DNA of 64,000 bases from positions 15,768,614 to 15,832,613 of the forward strand of contig OZ020247.1 of NCBI GenBank assembly GCA_963971285.1. The letters are read 5' to 3'. Position 1 is the first letter of the stretch, and every line of letters starts with the position of its first letter. Positions 31,401-38,440 of this stretch are shown in pieces. The position numbers were made by a program, and so were the translations under genes. The notes beneath the pieces were generated by a model, which did not search any database, was not told the origin of the DNA, and saw only the letters and a program-made list of their open reading frames with translations. The DNA comes from Astropecten irregularis. Taxonomy: Eukaryota; Echinodermata; Asteroidea; Paxillosida; Astropectinidae.

Positions 31401-32843
31401 ATATGCCTCACAGGTTTTTTTCCTCGGAGCCGTGATTGTTGCCTCAGCTGTCAATGGCCATTGCCTTGGTGCCCCTGATCATTGCCTTGTTCCCGGCCCA
31501 GATCATTGCCTTAATACTCCTAATTGTAACCTCAGCTGTCCCTGGTCATAGTCTTGGTGCCTCTGATCATTGCCTTGATGCCCCTGATCATTGCCTTGAT
31601 GGCCCTGATCATTGCCTTGATGCCCCTGATCATTGCTTTGGTGCCCCTGGTCATTGCGTTGATGCCCCTGGTCATTGCCTTAGTGCCTCTGATCATTGCC
31701 TTGATGCCCCTGATCATTTCCTTGATGCTGCTAATTGTAACCTCAGCTGCCCCTGGTCATTGTCTTGGTGTCCCTGGCCATTGCCTTGGTGTCTACCCCG
31801 GCCATTGCCTTGGTGTCTACCCCGGCCATTGTCTTGATGCCTCTGATTGTAACCTCAGCTATCCCACATCATTGCCTTGCTGGCCCTTAGGAAAATGTAT
31901 CAGTAGGCCCTAGACATGTGAGTTTCTCCCGTAGAAGTAAACTGCTTTTGGAAATTGCTGTGTAGTTTGTGGAGCAAAGTCTGGGTAAGCACTTTTTTCT
32001 GCTTGAGTAAAGTCTGATCAAATTCATGAAATTGTTATTTGTACCTCTTGGTCTTCCTGCCGGGAGTCTTTCTGGCCGGAGTGGCTGCGGTGGAAGAGCC
32101 CTCCTCAGCGGGAGTCGGGTCAGTCCATATCTTTGACAGTGCCTTCCCCTGGGATGGTCGACGGCGCTGGGACGAGGTGGTCTCCTGGTTCAGGCGAGCC
32201 AGGGGCTTCCTGGCCGGTGTCAGCAGAGGGTTCAGCAGAGATTTCCCTGGTGTCTTTACCTGGGCATCAGAGAAATGTATGTACAGCTCATTACAAGATG
32301 GTTGGTTGGGTACCGGCCAAATTATTGGCCGTTCAAGTGTAGGGTACAAAGTACACACTGGTCAGCATCCAATGGCAGGCACATACGTCATGACGGCAGC
32401 CATGTTAAGAAGGTAAGAATGAAGAAACATATCCATGGAATGCCGTAGCTCTTTTCGGTGGGTTACATTGTTTGCTCCGGTAATTCCATCATTCAATTTG
32501 TCATTTTGTAATTCTTTAATTACCCCAATTTCAACATTCACTTTGTCATTTTCATTCTGTTTGCCAATTTCAACATTCAATTTGGCGGATTGAATGGTGA
32601 ATTTACAAAACAATCTAAAGGGGCTAAGATAATTACGGCGTTCCATAGAAACGGATTTGTGGGGAATTCTATACCGTTTAAAAATGGCGCCGTGAATGAC
32701 GTATCCACGAATCTATTGCATCATCTAGATTATTTGTTATAGTTATGAGGTAAAGGGCAAAGAAAGTCCTGAGCAGAATATTTACCTGGGAATCTAAATT
32801 CTCCTTGTCGACTTGTTGTTGTCTCCCCGGCGTTGCAAACATG
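16407..32843 (-). CDS. SPAG5: Astrin (SPAG5)-like mitotic spindle/kinetochore coiled-coil protein, 1582 aa, 21 exons
   Basis: Exons, 5' to 3': 32787-32843, 32045-32259, 31161-31299, 30337-30468, 28641-30016, 27637-27844, 27071-27160, 26048-26167, 25334-25477, 24542-24631, 23323-23551, 22702-22912, 22380-22575, 21224-21411, 20656-20827, 19690-20219, 19324-19558, 18513-18701, 17955-18029, 16913-16993, 16407-16478. All junctions are GT/AG, all phases agree and the total is 4749 bp. The start is MFATPGRQQQVDKEN; a basic, S/T-P-rich N-terminus follows (KTPGKSLLNPLLTPARKP). Residues 364-633 are S/T-P repeats, and coiled coil runs from about 640 to the end, broken by a Ser/Glu-rich linker near 1160-1300. 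The C-terminus (LDKLRVRL, VLEDNWHKADAEVYRLDELF, LRELLS-stop) matches the order I recall in vertebrate astrin (VDKLRVMF, ILEENLRRSDKELEKLDDI, LLEFLS). SSILSAV in the linker matches astrin's SILTAV. Human astrin is about 1190 residues. It stabilises end-on kinetochore attachments with SKAP and PP1. Structure is near certain; orthology is strong but from memory. Confidence 0.82.
16521..16785 (+). mobile_element. MITE, family A, right end missing
   Basis: It starts near TTTTTAATGTCATACTTTGG and follows the family order to CAGACAGAACCATTTTAAC, then stops about 100 bp short of the normal right end. It lies in the last intron of the astrin-like gene. Confidence 0.65.
17030..17437. repeat. Three tandem copies of element D
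   Basis: Three consecutive units of about 130 bp each contain TATCAATTGTAGGACTT, GCAGCCCTACG, GGGTTAT and GAGTTACGATTGATTGTAG, separated by CCCCTGGGGTCGATTTCACC-type junctions. It lies in the intron between exons 20 and 19 of the astrin-like gene. Confidence 0.65.
17784..17827 (-). ncRNA. Decayed hammerhead-ribozyme-like motif
   Basis: On the minus strand the outer arms GTCTC and GAGAC and the helix GACTAG/CTAGTC are kept. The core is CTGGTGAT and GAAGG instead of CTGATGA and GAAAC, so it should be inactive. Flanks (ATGTAAGAATCGTTCGTAC) match the copy near 26820. Confidence 0.45.
18079..18391 (+). mobile_element. TTAA-flanked MITE, subfamily B of A
   Basis: The element runs AGGTAGAATCATACGTTGG to AACAAAGTATGACACCT between TTAA sites (18075-18078 and 18392-18395). 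It shares the ends and right arm (CCATCTTTATACCCTGTAAG) with family A, but has a different left arm (GAACAGCTGTGGGCTGTTC). A relative lies at about 45938-46320. Confidence 0.7.
18860..19000 (-). repeat. tRNA-derived SINE, second family
   Basis: The minus strand reads TCCTCGCCTTCCACCTCTG, then GGTTCGAATCCCACC (B box). This matches another minus-strand copy at 30985-31135, where TTTCCTCACC is followed by CGGGTTCAAGTCCGG. It lies in an intron of the astrin-like gene. Confidence 0.55.
19040..19295 (-). pseudogene. Ty3/gypsy reverse transcriptase/RNase H fragment, frameshifted
   Basis: The minus strand encodes SYYRRYVPSFSKIALELYTL and then, in another frame, YFRDEKCQQAFEELKSL. The first matches the end of the RT region and the second the RT/RNase H connection of gypsy elements. 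One frameshift separates them, and nothing recognisable follows. The fragment lies just downstream of the splice donor of exon 17 (19324-19558) of the astrin-like gene. It is a different lineage from the intact element at 37851-43836, which has AYIPNFADKASPLRDLL at the matching site. Confidence 0.7.
20440..20592 (-). repeat. tRNA-like SINE copy
   Basis: It carries the minus-strand B box GGTTCGAATCCCACTCCAG-like sequence and A box TGGATAGATCAGTTGG. The flank GTCAGAAGCCATGAAACCAC matches the plus-strand copy at 12425-12620 in reverse. Confidence 0.65.
21489..21863 (+). pseudogene. Non-LTR retrotransposon C-terminal fragment
   Basis: A 124-residue frame reads VEVLDRAGLPSMETLLIRKN, LRWTG, LRGRPHLHFKDTFKRTMKQ and NEWRAAVKQFHEGR before a TAA. 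This is the familiar C-terminal segment that follows the RT domain in animal LINEs. No start or RT core is present. It is an intronic fossil, antisense to the astrin-like gene. Confidence 0.75.
22131..22257. mobile_element. Family D copy
   Basis: The element runs GAGGTCGATTTCACAAAGC to AGATTTGTCAAATCGACCCC, with GCAATGCATCGTAG inside. It is intronic. Confidence 0.55.
23083..23150 (+). repeat. tRNA-like SINE fragment
   Basis: Only the 3' half of the tRNA-like head (TTCCGGAGGTTGCTGGTTCG) and the tail TTCTTTGTTCACTGTTCAAT remain. Confidence 0.55.
24024..24230. mobile_element. MITE, family G copy with CRE palindrome
   Basis: The ends are ATAGCGCTCCGCACT and AGTGCAGAGCACTAT. The interior has TGTGACGTCACACCGG near the left and a second TGACGTCA near the right end. 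It is collinear with 1666-1887. Confidence 0.65.
24830..25206 (+). repeat. Imperfect direct duplication in an astrin-like intron
   Basis: Two copies of a 155-210 bp unit are seen, each containing ACAGTTGCTGGT, CACTGTGGCATTTT, GGGACAGTTGGTCTACAG and GTTTGTCAGGTTCAGTACC. The left copy carries an extra segment around 24925-24975. I see no coding function. Confidence 0.6.
26875..26920 (-). ncRNA. Hammerhead-ribozyme-like motif
   Basis: Read on the minus strand in order: CGTCTC, CTGATGAG, GACTAG-AGCAGG-CTAGTC, GAAACGTT, GAGACG. This gives the invariant CUGAUGA and GAA core. A 6 bp stem II has a 6 nt loop. Outer arms CGTCTC/GAGACG pair perfectly as stem I. The A-U pair and UH cleavage position follow GAAAC. 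Stem III would be only the self-complementary AACGTT, so cleavage would need a dimer, as described for small hammerheads in some retroelements. Copies with substitutions occur at 33094-33137 and 17784-17827. Activity is not shown. Confidence 0.6.
27335..27545 (-). repeat. tRNA-like SINE, near complete
   Basis: The minus strand has TGGATAGCTCAGTTGGTAG (A box) and GGTTCGAATCCCTCTCC (B box), then the tail CAATTTTCTTTGTTC and the terminal region ATCAAATAACCACAAG seen in other copies (3280, 47735). The 5' flank GACTATTAGGGACACCGCC matches the copy at 12500. Confidence 0.7.
27855..27970. mobile_element. Family D copy
   Basis: It contains GGGCTGCAATGCATCGTAAG, TCCTACGATTGATT and GGTGAAATCGACCC. It lies immediately upstream of exon 6 of the astrin-like gene, on its intron side. 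Confidence 0.5.
28661..29470 (-). repeat. SPAG5: S/T-P dodecapeptide repeat array in exon 5 of the astrin-like gene
   Basis: About 20 adjacent 11-15-residue units follow the pattern x-G-T-[TS]-P-[LIV]-x-x-[TA]-D-A. Examples are VGTTPLRSVD, FGTSPLHLTS, IGTTPLKPVE, FGTSPVKSAD and CGTTPHRVTD. Residues 364-633 hold about 19 S/T-P dipeptides. TDP and TGP appear where a unit has lost the serine or threonine. The first, weaker unit (SLGTAPFQEID) begins near residue 329. From memory, vertebrate astrin has a short GTTPF...VGTWFTPS stretch in the equivalent region, which could be a reduced version. Such sites fit proline-directed mitotic kinases; that role is inference. Confidence 0.85.
30500..30560 (-). 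repeat. tRNA-like SINE fragment
   Basis: It has the tail CATTGAAAAGTGAACAAAG and the B box GGTTGCTGGTTCGAATCC in minus orientation, adjoining exon 4 of the astrin-like gene on its intron side. Confidence 0.55.
30668..30815. repeat. Head-to-head SINE hairpin
   Basis: GATGAACAAAGAAAAATTAC with GCGAGATTCGATCC faces GAGGTCTCAGGTTCAAATCC with TTTGTTTGTTCACC. This is the same arrangement as 3300-3480. Confidence 0.6.
30985..31135 (-). repeat. tRNA-derived SINE, second family
   Basis: The minus strand carries TTTCCTCACCTTTCAACTC, a B box (CGGGTTCAAGTCCGG) and the 3' region GGGTTTTCAGTCCCTAC and GGGGTTTTCCTCCCACC. It shares its head with 18860-19000. Confidence 0.6.
31432..31885 (+). repeat. 21-bp minisatellite in intron 2 of the astrin-like gene
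   Basis: Roughly 18 degenerate copies of a 21 bp unit around CTGATCATTGCCTTGATGCC. The period divides by three and stops are rare, so both strands carry long artificial frames of heptapeptides. CTAATTGTAACCTCAGC interrupts it at three places. Confidence 0.8.
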
Positions 32844-33093
32844 ATGATATTTATCAATGAAAAACTGGACCTGGATGGAAAAGTTCTGAACAAAACAAAT
32901 CAAATTTTACAAAAAAATTAATTAATCCTCAAGTTTCCTATAATTATGATTATGAACCTTTTGCTTTGCCAAGACTGCATTCCCATTTTTGATATAGATA
33001 GGGCTCTGCGCTTGAGCTAGAATACGCCCTTTAAAATTAAGTTTATATCGACATCTATAGTTACCCCCAGATGTTCAGACCAATTTCACAGGG

Positions 33094-33137
33094 GTCTCCT
33101 GATGAGGACTAGACCAGACTAGTCGAAACGCTGAGAC
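33094..33137 (+). ncRNA. Hammerhead-ribozyme-like motif, one core-adjacent change
   Basis: Read in order: GTCTC, CTGATGAG, GACTAG-ACCAGA-CTAGTC, GAAACGCT, GAGAC. Core, stem II and outer arms are intact. GTT at the expected cleavage position is GCT here, which would break the conserved U of the UH site. Flanks (GAAAGTACGAACGATTATTA) match in reverse those of the copies at 17784 and 26875. Confidence 0.55.
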
Positions 33138-33314
33138 ATAATTGCGAGAAGTGCAAAGATATAGAACTAAGTTACTTAGTGTGAAAGTACGAACGATTAT
33201 TAGGCATACATGGTCAGGATGGTGTTTTCCGCAAACCGATCCACATACAAATTTCACAACGTTTGGTCACTTTTGTTGGGGTGTAAATTTTAATTGGGCA
33301 ACAATAGTGTTAGG

Positions 33315-34791
33315 CTAGACCCAGTAACTGGGGCGCTGAACTCCCTTTTTGACTTTTGGGGTTGACGGTCGGTCTAGCGCCCCAGTGAATTATATTGCTC
33401 CAGATGTGTCGTACACAGGAAAAACAAAATTTCACGGCACTTGCGCCGAAAATGTCCCCAAATTACACCAAAAACATCACAAACAGAATTGAAACTCGCT
33501 CCATTGCTTCTACGAAAGTGAAAGATGAAATACAGCATATTAATTTGTACTTACGATCATTCCTTTTGATGAAAATCGACCTTTTCTGACGAATGTCCAG
33601 ACGAGAACGTAAAAAACGGAATTTATTTTGTGTGGCTCTGCTCCACACAAAATGGCGGTCCTATACGTCATCGCATGAATATTAATTTTGGTAATTTCCA
33701 TACTATGCGGACGTGTCGATACGTAGATCACTTTGCCTCGGCAAAATTCCCGGCCCCATAACAACAGTGCCGTTTGTGACAAGCGCCGCGCTGATTGGTC
33801 AATGCGCAAGGCAGTGCTCGTGACGTCACAGAAACCATGTGCTGGCCCAACTCGTTACGCACGCACGCAGGGCCGTTGCAGACACGTACGGAGCACGCAT
33901 TACGCGATGTGCCTATTCAAGCACACACGGTGTACGACTACGAAACAACCAACGGTCGGCCGTACGACAACTCGGGCGACCATGCACAACCAACAGACCC
34001 AACACATGATGCTATGAATATGCAACGACCTACAATCACGCTCAGATGGTGGCGCAGTTTCGCGGAAAATGGCAACAAAAGCTGACCAAAGTTCAAATAT
34101 ACGACTGCGGAGTCCGTGAGTTCTCGAACATCGGCGGGTGACACCACATAAAATGGTCAAAAGGTCGTTTTTGGTTCCATTCAAAAGATCGTGCGAGGTC
34201 TCTGTCAATGATTCGAGTTGCCGAGTATGTGCCCATGCGCGTCAGTTTCATTCATGAAAACTTCCATTTTTGGTCAGTGCGATGACGTCACATAATGAGA
34301 TGATCGCATCGCGACGCCCTCTTTTGGCCGATTCGTGTAAAGGATTTTTCGCTGTGCGCGGAGGGAAAGTGATCTACGTATCGCGATATCGACACGTCCG
34401 CATAGTATGGAAATTACCAAAATTAATATTCATGCGATGACGTAGGACCGCCATTTTGTGTGGAGCAGAGCCACACAAATTAAATTCCGTTTTTTACGTT
34501 CTCGTCTGGACATTCGTCAGAAAAGGTCGATTTTCATCAAAAGGAATGATCGTGAGTACAAATTAATATGCTGTATTTCATCTTTGACTTTCGTAGAAGC
34601 AATGGAGCGAGTTTCAATTCTGTTTGTGATGTTTTTGGTGTAATATGGGGACATTTTCGGCGCAAGTGCCGTGAAATTTTGTTTTTCCTGTGTACGACAC
34701 ATCTGGAGCAATATAATTCACTGGGGCGCTAGACCGACCGTCAACCCCAAAAGTCAAAAAGGGAGTTCAGCGCCCCAGTTACTGGGTCTAG
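33315..34791. mobile_element. Foldback DNA element with TIRs of about 425 bp
   Basis: The left end starts CTAGACCCAGTAACTGG and the right end is its complement. The arms match almost base for base to about 33737 and 34362. The left arm lacks about 8 bp (ATCGCGAT-like) present in the right. The flanks share TGTTAGG directly, extendable to TAGTGTTAGG because the end CTAG is palindromic, so the duplication is 7-10 bp. The inner 620 bp shows no transposase. Long arms and a 9-10 bp duplication recall MULE-type elements; the superfamily is uncertain. Confidence 0.8.
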
Positions 34792-35403
34792 TGTTAGGCC
34801 TAATGTTGGTCTGTAGTCTGAGTCTCTTTAACTCTGTAGTGGACTGTAGGCTAACTTTTCGAGTAAAAAAACTTCATCATGAGTCAAAGACAAGGGTCCA
34901 AATAATAAGGCTTAAAATGACTCTCATTTGTCATTGGCTTTGAGTGACTCTTTCTTTGCATTGCTTCATCATCATGGCGTTGTTAGGCCTACTGTTTATT
35001 AGCCTACACAACCAAACTAGGTCAGGCTTCGTAAACGGAATAGATTTGTATTCTGCTATTTCACTGACCGATCGTAGCTTTTTACTCACCCCCTGATTCC
35101 TCTATATCATTGGCTTTTTTAAGATCGTGTAAATTCCTTCATTTCCGATGAGAAATACTGGCGATCAGTCGGCAAAAATGATGCGATTTGGACTGGGAAG
35201 CGTCACAGATCGTTTTGTTTGCAAATTCGAATATTGCGCGATAACCGATAGAGGGCGCTGTTCAGAAAATCCGTAAAAAACAACAATCTTCGCGGTTCAG
35301 TATGTTTTCGAAAAAACAGTTGAATAGAAGCAGGTGATGTCTAAATGCCTAAAATGATGTATTTTCTAGCACGGGCAAAGCAAAAAAGGCTACCCTGCCC
35401 TCC

Positions 35404-35633
35404 GGGGCCAATTTAATATGCACAGCACAAAAGAAATTGCTAAGCATGATATTTCTGTCTAAGTTAGTAAAAAACAGGATTAACAACCAAATTTCCGTGT
35501 GTTGTGTATCACTAATTGAATTGTTCTGTGGCTGTTGTTCGCTGACCATGAATATATAAAATGGAATTTTGGTGGTTTGTTTTATTGGGCAAGCAATTTT
35601 TTTGTTTGCTAAGCAGCTCTTTGAAATTGGCCC
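35404..35633. mobile_element. MITE, family C copy
   Basis: The ends are GGGGCCAATTTAATATG and AGCTCTTTGAAATTGGCCC, with the same interior as 61105-61334. Confidence 0.65.
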
Positions 35634-36434
35634 ACGTACATAATGGATGGACGTATACATGGGAGAGGGTGTGTGGGTGAGTGAATTCCTTTACTGCTTT
35701 CGGGATATACCTTTATTATAAATTCAATTTTCTTTTAAATTTAAATGCTAACTCTGAGTACCTGTGTAAAAACTTTCACGATCGAATTTGTATTCAGATT
35801 CAAAAGAAAAATAATTTCAAAAGAAAAGTTGGTTAAGTAGGCTTTGGCAACTTCTTCACAACAGAAGAATTTATAACTGACACCAGAGGGATTTTTTTTT
35901 TATTAATTAATTTTATTCATCAGTGCTTTGCGAATCCTCTTCAAAGTAAACAGATTTAATATAAAAAGTCAAATCTATCGAGTTGCTAACTGGTACATTA
36001 TATTGGTTACAAAAAAAAACAGACATGTATTATTTGTAAATTTTAACTTACAACGTATAAAGATGGACATGATAGAAACCCCCTAATAAAATATTTGCAT
36101 GAGGCTGAAATGCTATATTTGTTTAGAAAAGTATAAAAACAAATAATTTTCGTCTCGGCAAGATCAAAACAATTCTTAAAGGGAGCAGGATTTGCAAGGC
36201 CTCCAAAAAAGTTGAGTTTGAGACAGAAAATGGCCTCAACAGTTCGTAAACAGTGCACCCAGTCAGTCAGTCACCATGGAAAATCTTGGTTCATCAGATG
36301 CTGGTTTTTTTTTCAAGCAAATCAAGATTTAGTGTCTTTTCCAAAGATCGTTCGTCCGAACGATTTTTGGAACAAACATAAAGTAAACTATTCTTCATGT
36401 TTTATAAAAAAAAAACCGATTCGGGTTTTCGCTA

Positions 36435-36715
36435 TTTTCTCGTGACTCAGATGTCCGATTGAGCTCAAATTTTCACAGGTTTATTATTTCATGTACATGT
36501 TTGATAAGAAAAAGTATGAGTGCAGTCCTGTGGCCTTTACCAATCATGTATTGTACCTTTAATGAGTCGTTGTTTTGCTATTTTTCGGGACTCAGATGTC
36601 CGATTAGCTCAAATGTTCACAGACTCAATATTTCATCATGTCAATGCTTGATTATAAAAAGCGGATACAGCTTTTATGTGACCATTACCATTTACCAATG
36701 TATTATACCTTTTAA
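36435..36715 (+). repeat. Duplicated 140-bp segment
   Basis: Two direct copies start GACTCAGATGTCCGATT, continue through AGCTCAAAT, TTCACAG, TTTCAT and CAATGTATTATACCTTTT-like ends. Part of the end (AATCATGTATTATACC) recurs near 14680. Confidence 0.5.
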
Positions 36716-36808
36716 CTTCAACACATGGAAAAGAATGTTGTCAAGCCAGTTAGGCCTATTCCAACCGACCCGAATCCGTTAATTCCGAGGTAAATAAATT
36801 TAACTTAA

Positions 36809-37215
36809 AGGGTAGCTGCAATGATATTTAATGAAATCCACCAAAATAATTTAATTATCTTTTAAAAAATATTATTAAATTTGATTAAAGTTTTGCTTTT
36901 TTTGTATTCCCCCGTATCTGGTATTTTGTTTTCTCCAAATAATCCGCACCCCATTAGCATTTTGTGTCCACGCCCCATCACCCCCTAGTAAACGGGATTT
37001 CGAATGCCGTCAGTGACGCGGGAACCAGCTTAGCATTACTCGATGGCTTGTGAACCAGCTACCAGGTTCCCTAGATGACGTCACGACGTTCCTCCCTTCC
37101 AGTTAGTAAAATTAACACCAACACAAGGGAGGCTAAAACTACGACAGCCACATCACACAACTACGTTTTAAAAACTTCGTTCATTATAACCAAAAACACC
37201 AATTGCGGCCACCCT
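36809..37215. mobile_element. Third TTAA-flanked MITE family
   Basis: The left end AGGGTAGCTGCAATGA and right end AATTGCGGCCACCCT are inverted copies. TTAA lies directly outside both ends (36805-36808 and 37216-37219). It contains TGACGTCACGACG near 37077 and no coding frame of note. Confidence 0.65.
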
Positions 37216-37783
37216 TTAAGCATAAAAATGTACAATGTATGCATGGGCATTTCCACTGTATGGGGACATTGTAACGTAATTTAGTTACCTCTCATAATTT
37301 GCAGGCATTTCAGGGAGCCATAAATGGTATTTTTGCTGATTCCAATAAGACGTTTTTGAATTGGAGTCTTTCAAGAATGATTGATCAAGGAATAGGTCAA
37401 AGTCACTTAAATAACTTACGTTACCGTGGAAATGCCCATTATAACTGGTGTTTGTATAGGGCCAAACACCTGCCCAGTCTTACAGTGTATTTATACCGAC
37501 TTTGTGGTTTTGCATCTCAGAATTCTTTGCAAATACAGGTGTAGTTGAAACCACATTCTGAGTGTCTTCAAGCTTCGAAATAAAATAGGAACATACATAA
37601 ATGCACATAAAACAAACCTTAACTCAAACTTTTGTTATTTTGTTATTTTTCTTTAAAAAAAGAGAGACCACCATTTGATTAAATTTTCATAGTTTTGTGT
37701 ATGAAAGCCAGATAGTTGAATGAATGTCATCTTCCAAACGGCACGATTTTATAATGAACAATGTTGTAATAGCAATACTTTAA

Positions 37784-37850
37784 TGGTAGACCTACTGTCA
37801 TACTGTGATAGCATACCGAAACAGAAATCTTCACAGATATAACTTACGGG
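37784..37850 (-). mobile_element. Family A MITE, part 1, split by the gypsy insertion
   Basis: TTAA (37780-37783) is followed by TGGTAGACCTACTGTCATAC and then GCATACCGAAACAGAAATC to ATAACTTACGGG, where the gypsy LTR begins. The sequence resumes at 43837. Confidence 0.8.
37846..37850. repeat. Target-site duplication ACGGG, left copy
   Basis: ACGGG precedes the left LTR and is repeated at 43837-43841 after the right LTR. Five bases is normal for Ty3/gypsy integration. Confidence 0.85.
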
Positions 37851-38027
37851 TGTAGTGATATTAACTCCAGAATAAATGAAGCTAAAAGAAGCGATGGCTT
37901 TGTTATGCTGTCTGAGGATGGACCACCATATTTATTGCTGTCTAGCTGACGAACCAGTAAGAGCCTTATTACAAGGAATGAGTTGGTTGTGCTTGCGCAC
38001 AATAAAACATAGTTCCCTAATACAACA
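37851..38027 (-). repeat. 3' LTR of the gypsy element
   Basis: This 177 bp LTR begins TGTTGTATTAGG and ends TCACTACA on the minus strand, that is TG...CA ends. It is the same length as the copy at 43660-43836. Confidence 0.92.
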
Positions 38028-38040
38028 TCCCCCTCCTTTT
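38028..38040 (-). other. Polypurine tract of the gypsy element
   Basis: On the minus strand, AAAAGGAGGGGGA directly abuts the 3' LTR, the expected site for priming plus-strand DNA synthesis. Confidence 0.85.
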
Positions 38041-38440
38041 GAAGAAACAATTCAGGTTATCATATTCATAAAGCAGTGAGGGCATATCTAGCACAATTAC
38101 ACATTGCAGGGTACAAAGTTGATGTATTGTTGGGCCTATAAGTAATGGCTGCAATAGAATTGTAAATCTGCTGTAATTAAAAGATTCTTCCATGGAGCCT
38201 GAATTTTTCTCTACTTGTTTACATTTTTCCAAACAAAGTTGAAGTGTGAAGGGTTTTCAGCAAAAAAAACAATCTCTCACAAAGATGAACATTAAAGTTG
38301 CCACAATTCAACAGATTTGAATGATCAACACTCAAAGAAACTTTAACATTTAAAACCTTTTTAACACTGAACACTTAATTAGCATTGACCTTCCAAGTGC
38401 ATAAATCTGTGCATTACAAAGATGGGTTTACTTTGCTCTT

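Noticed and set aside
31436..31913. Plus-strand frames of 119-133 codons
   Set aside because: They are made of the 21-bp minisatellite unit; heptad repetition follows from the period, not from a protein.
33463..33648. Small protein MWSRATQ... present twice (also 34458-34643)
   Set aside because: The two copies are the two arms of one foldback element; there is no supporting coding evidence.
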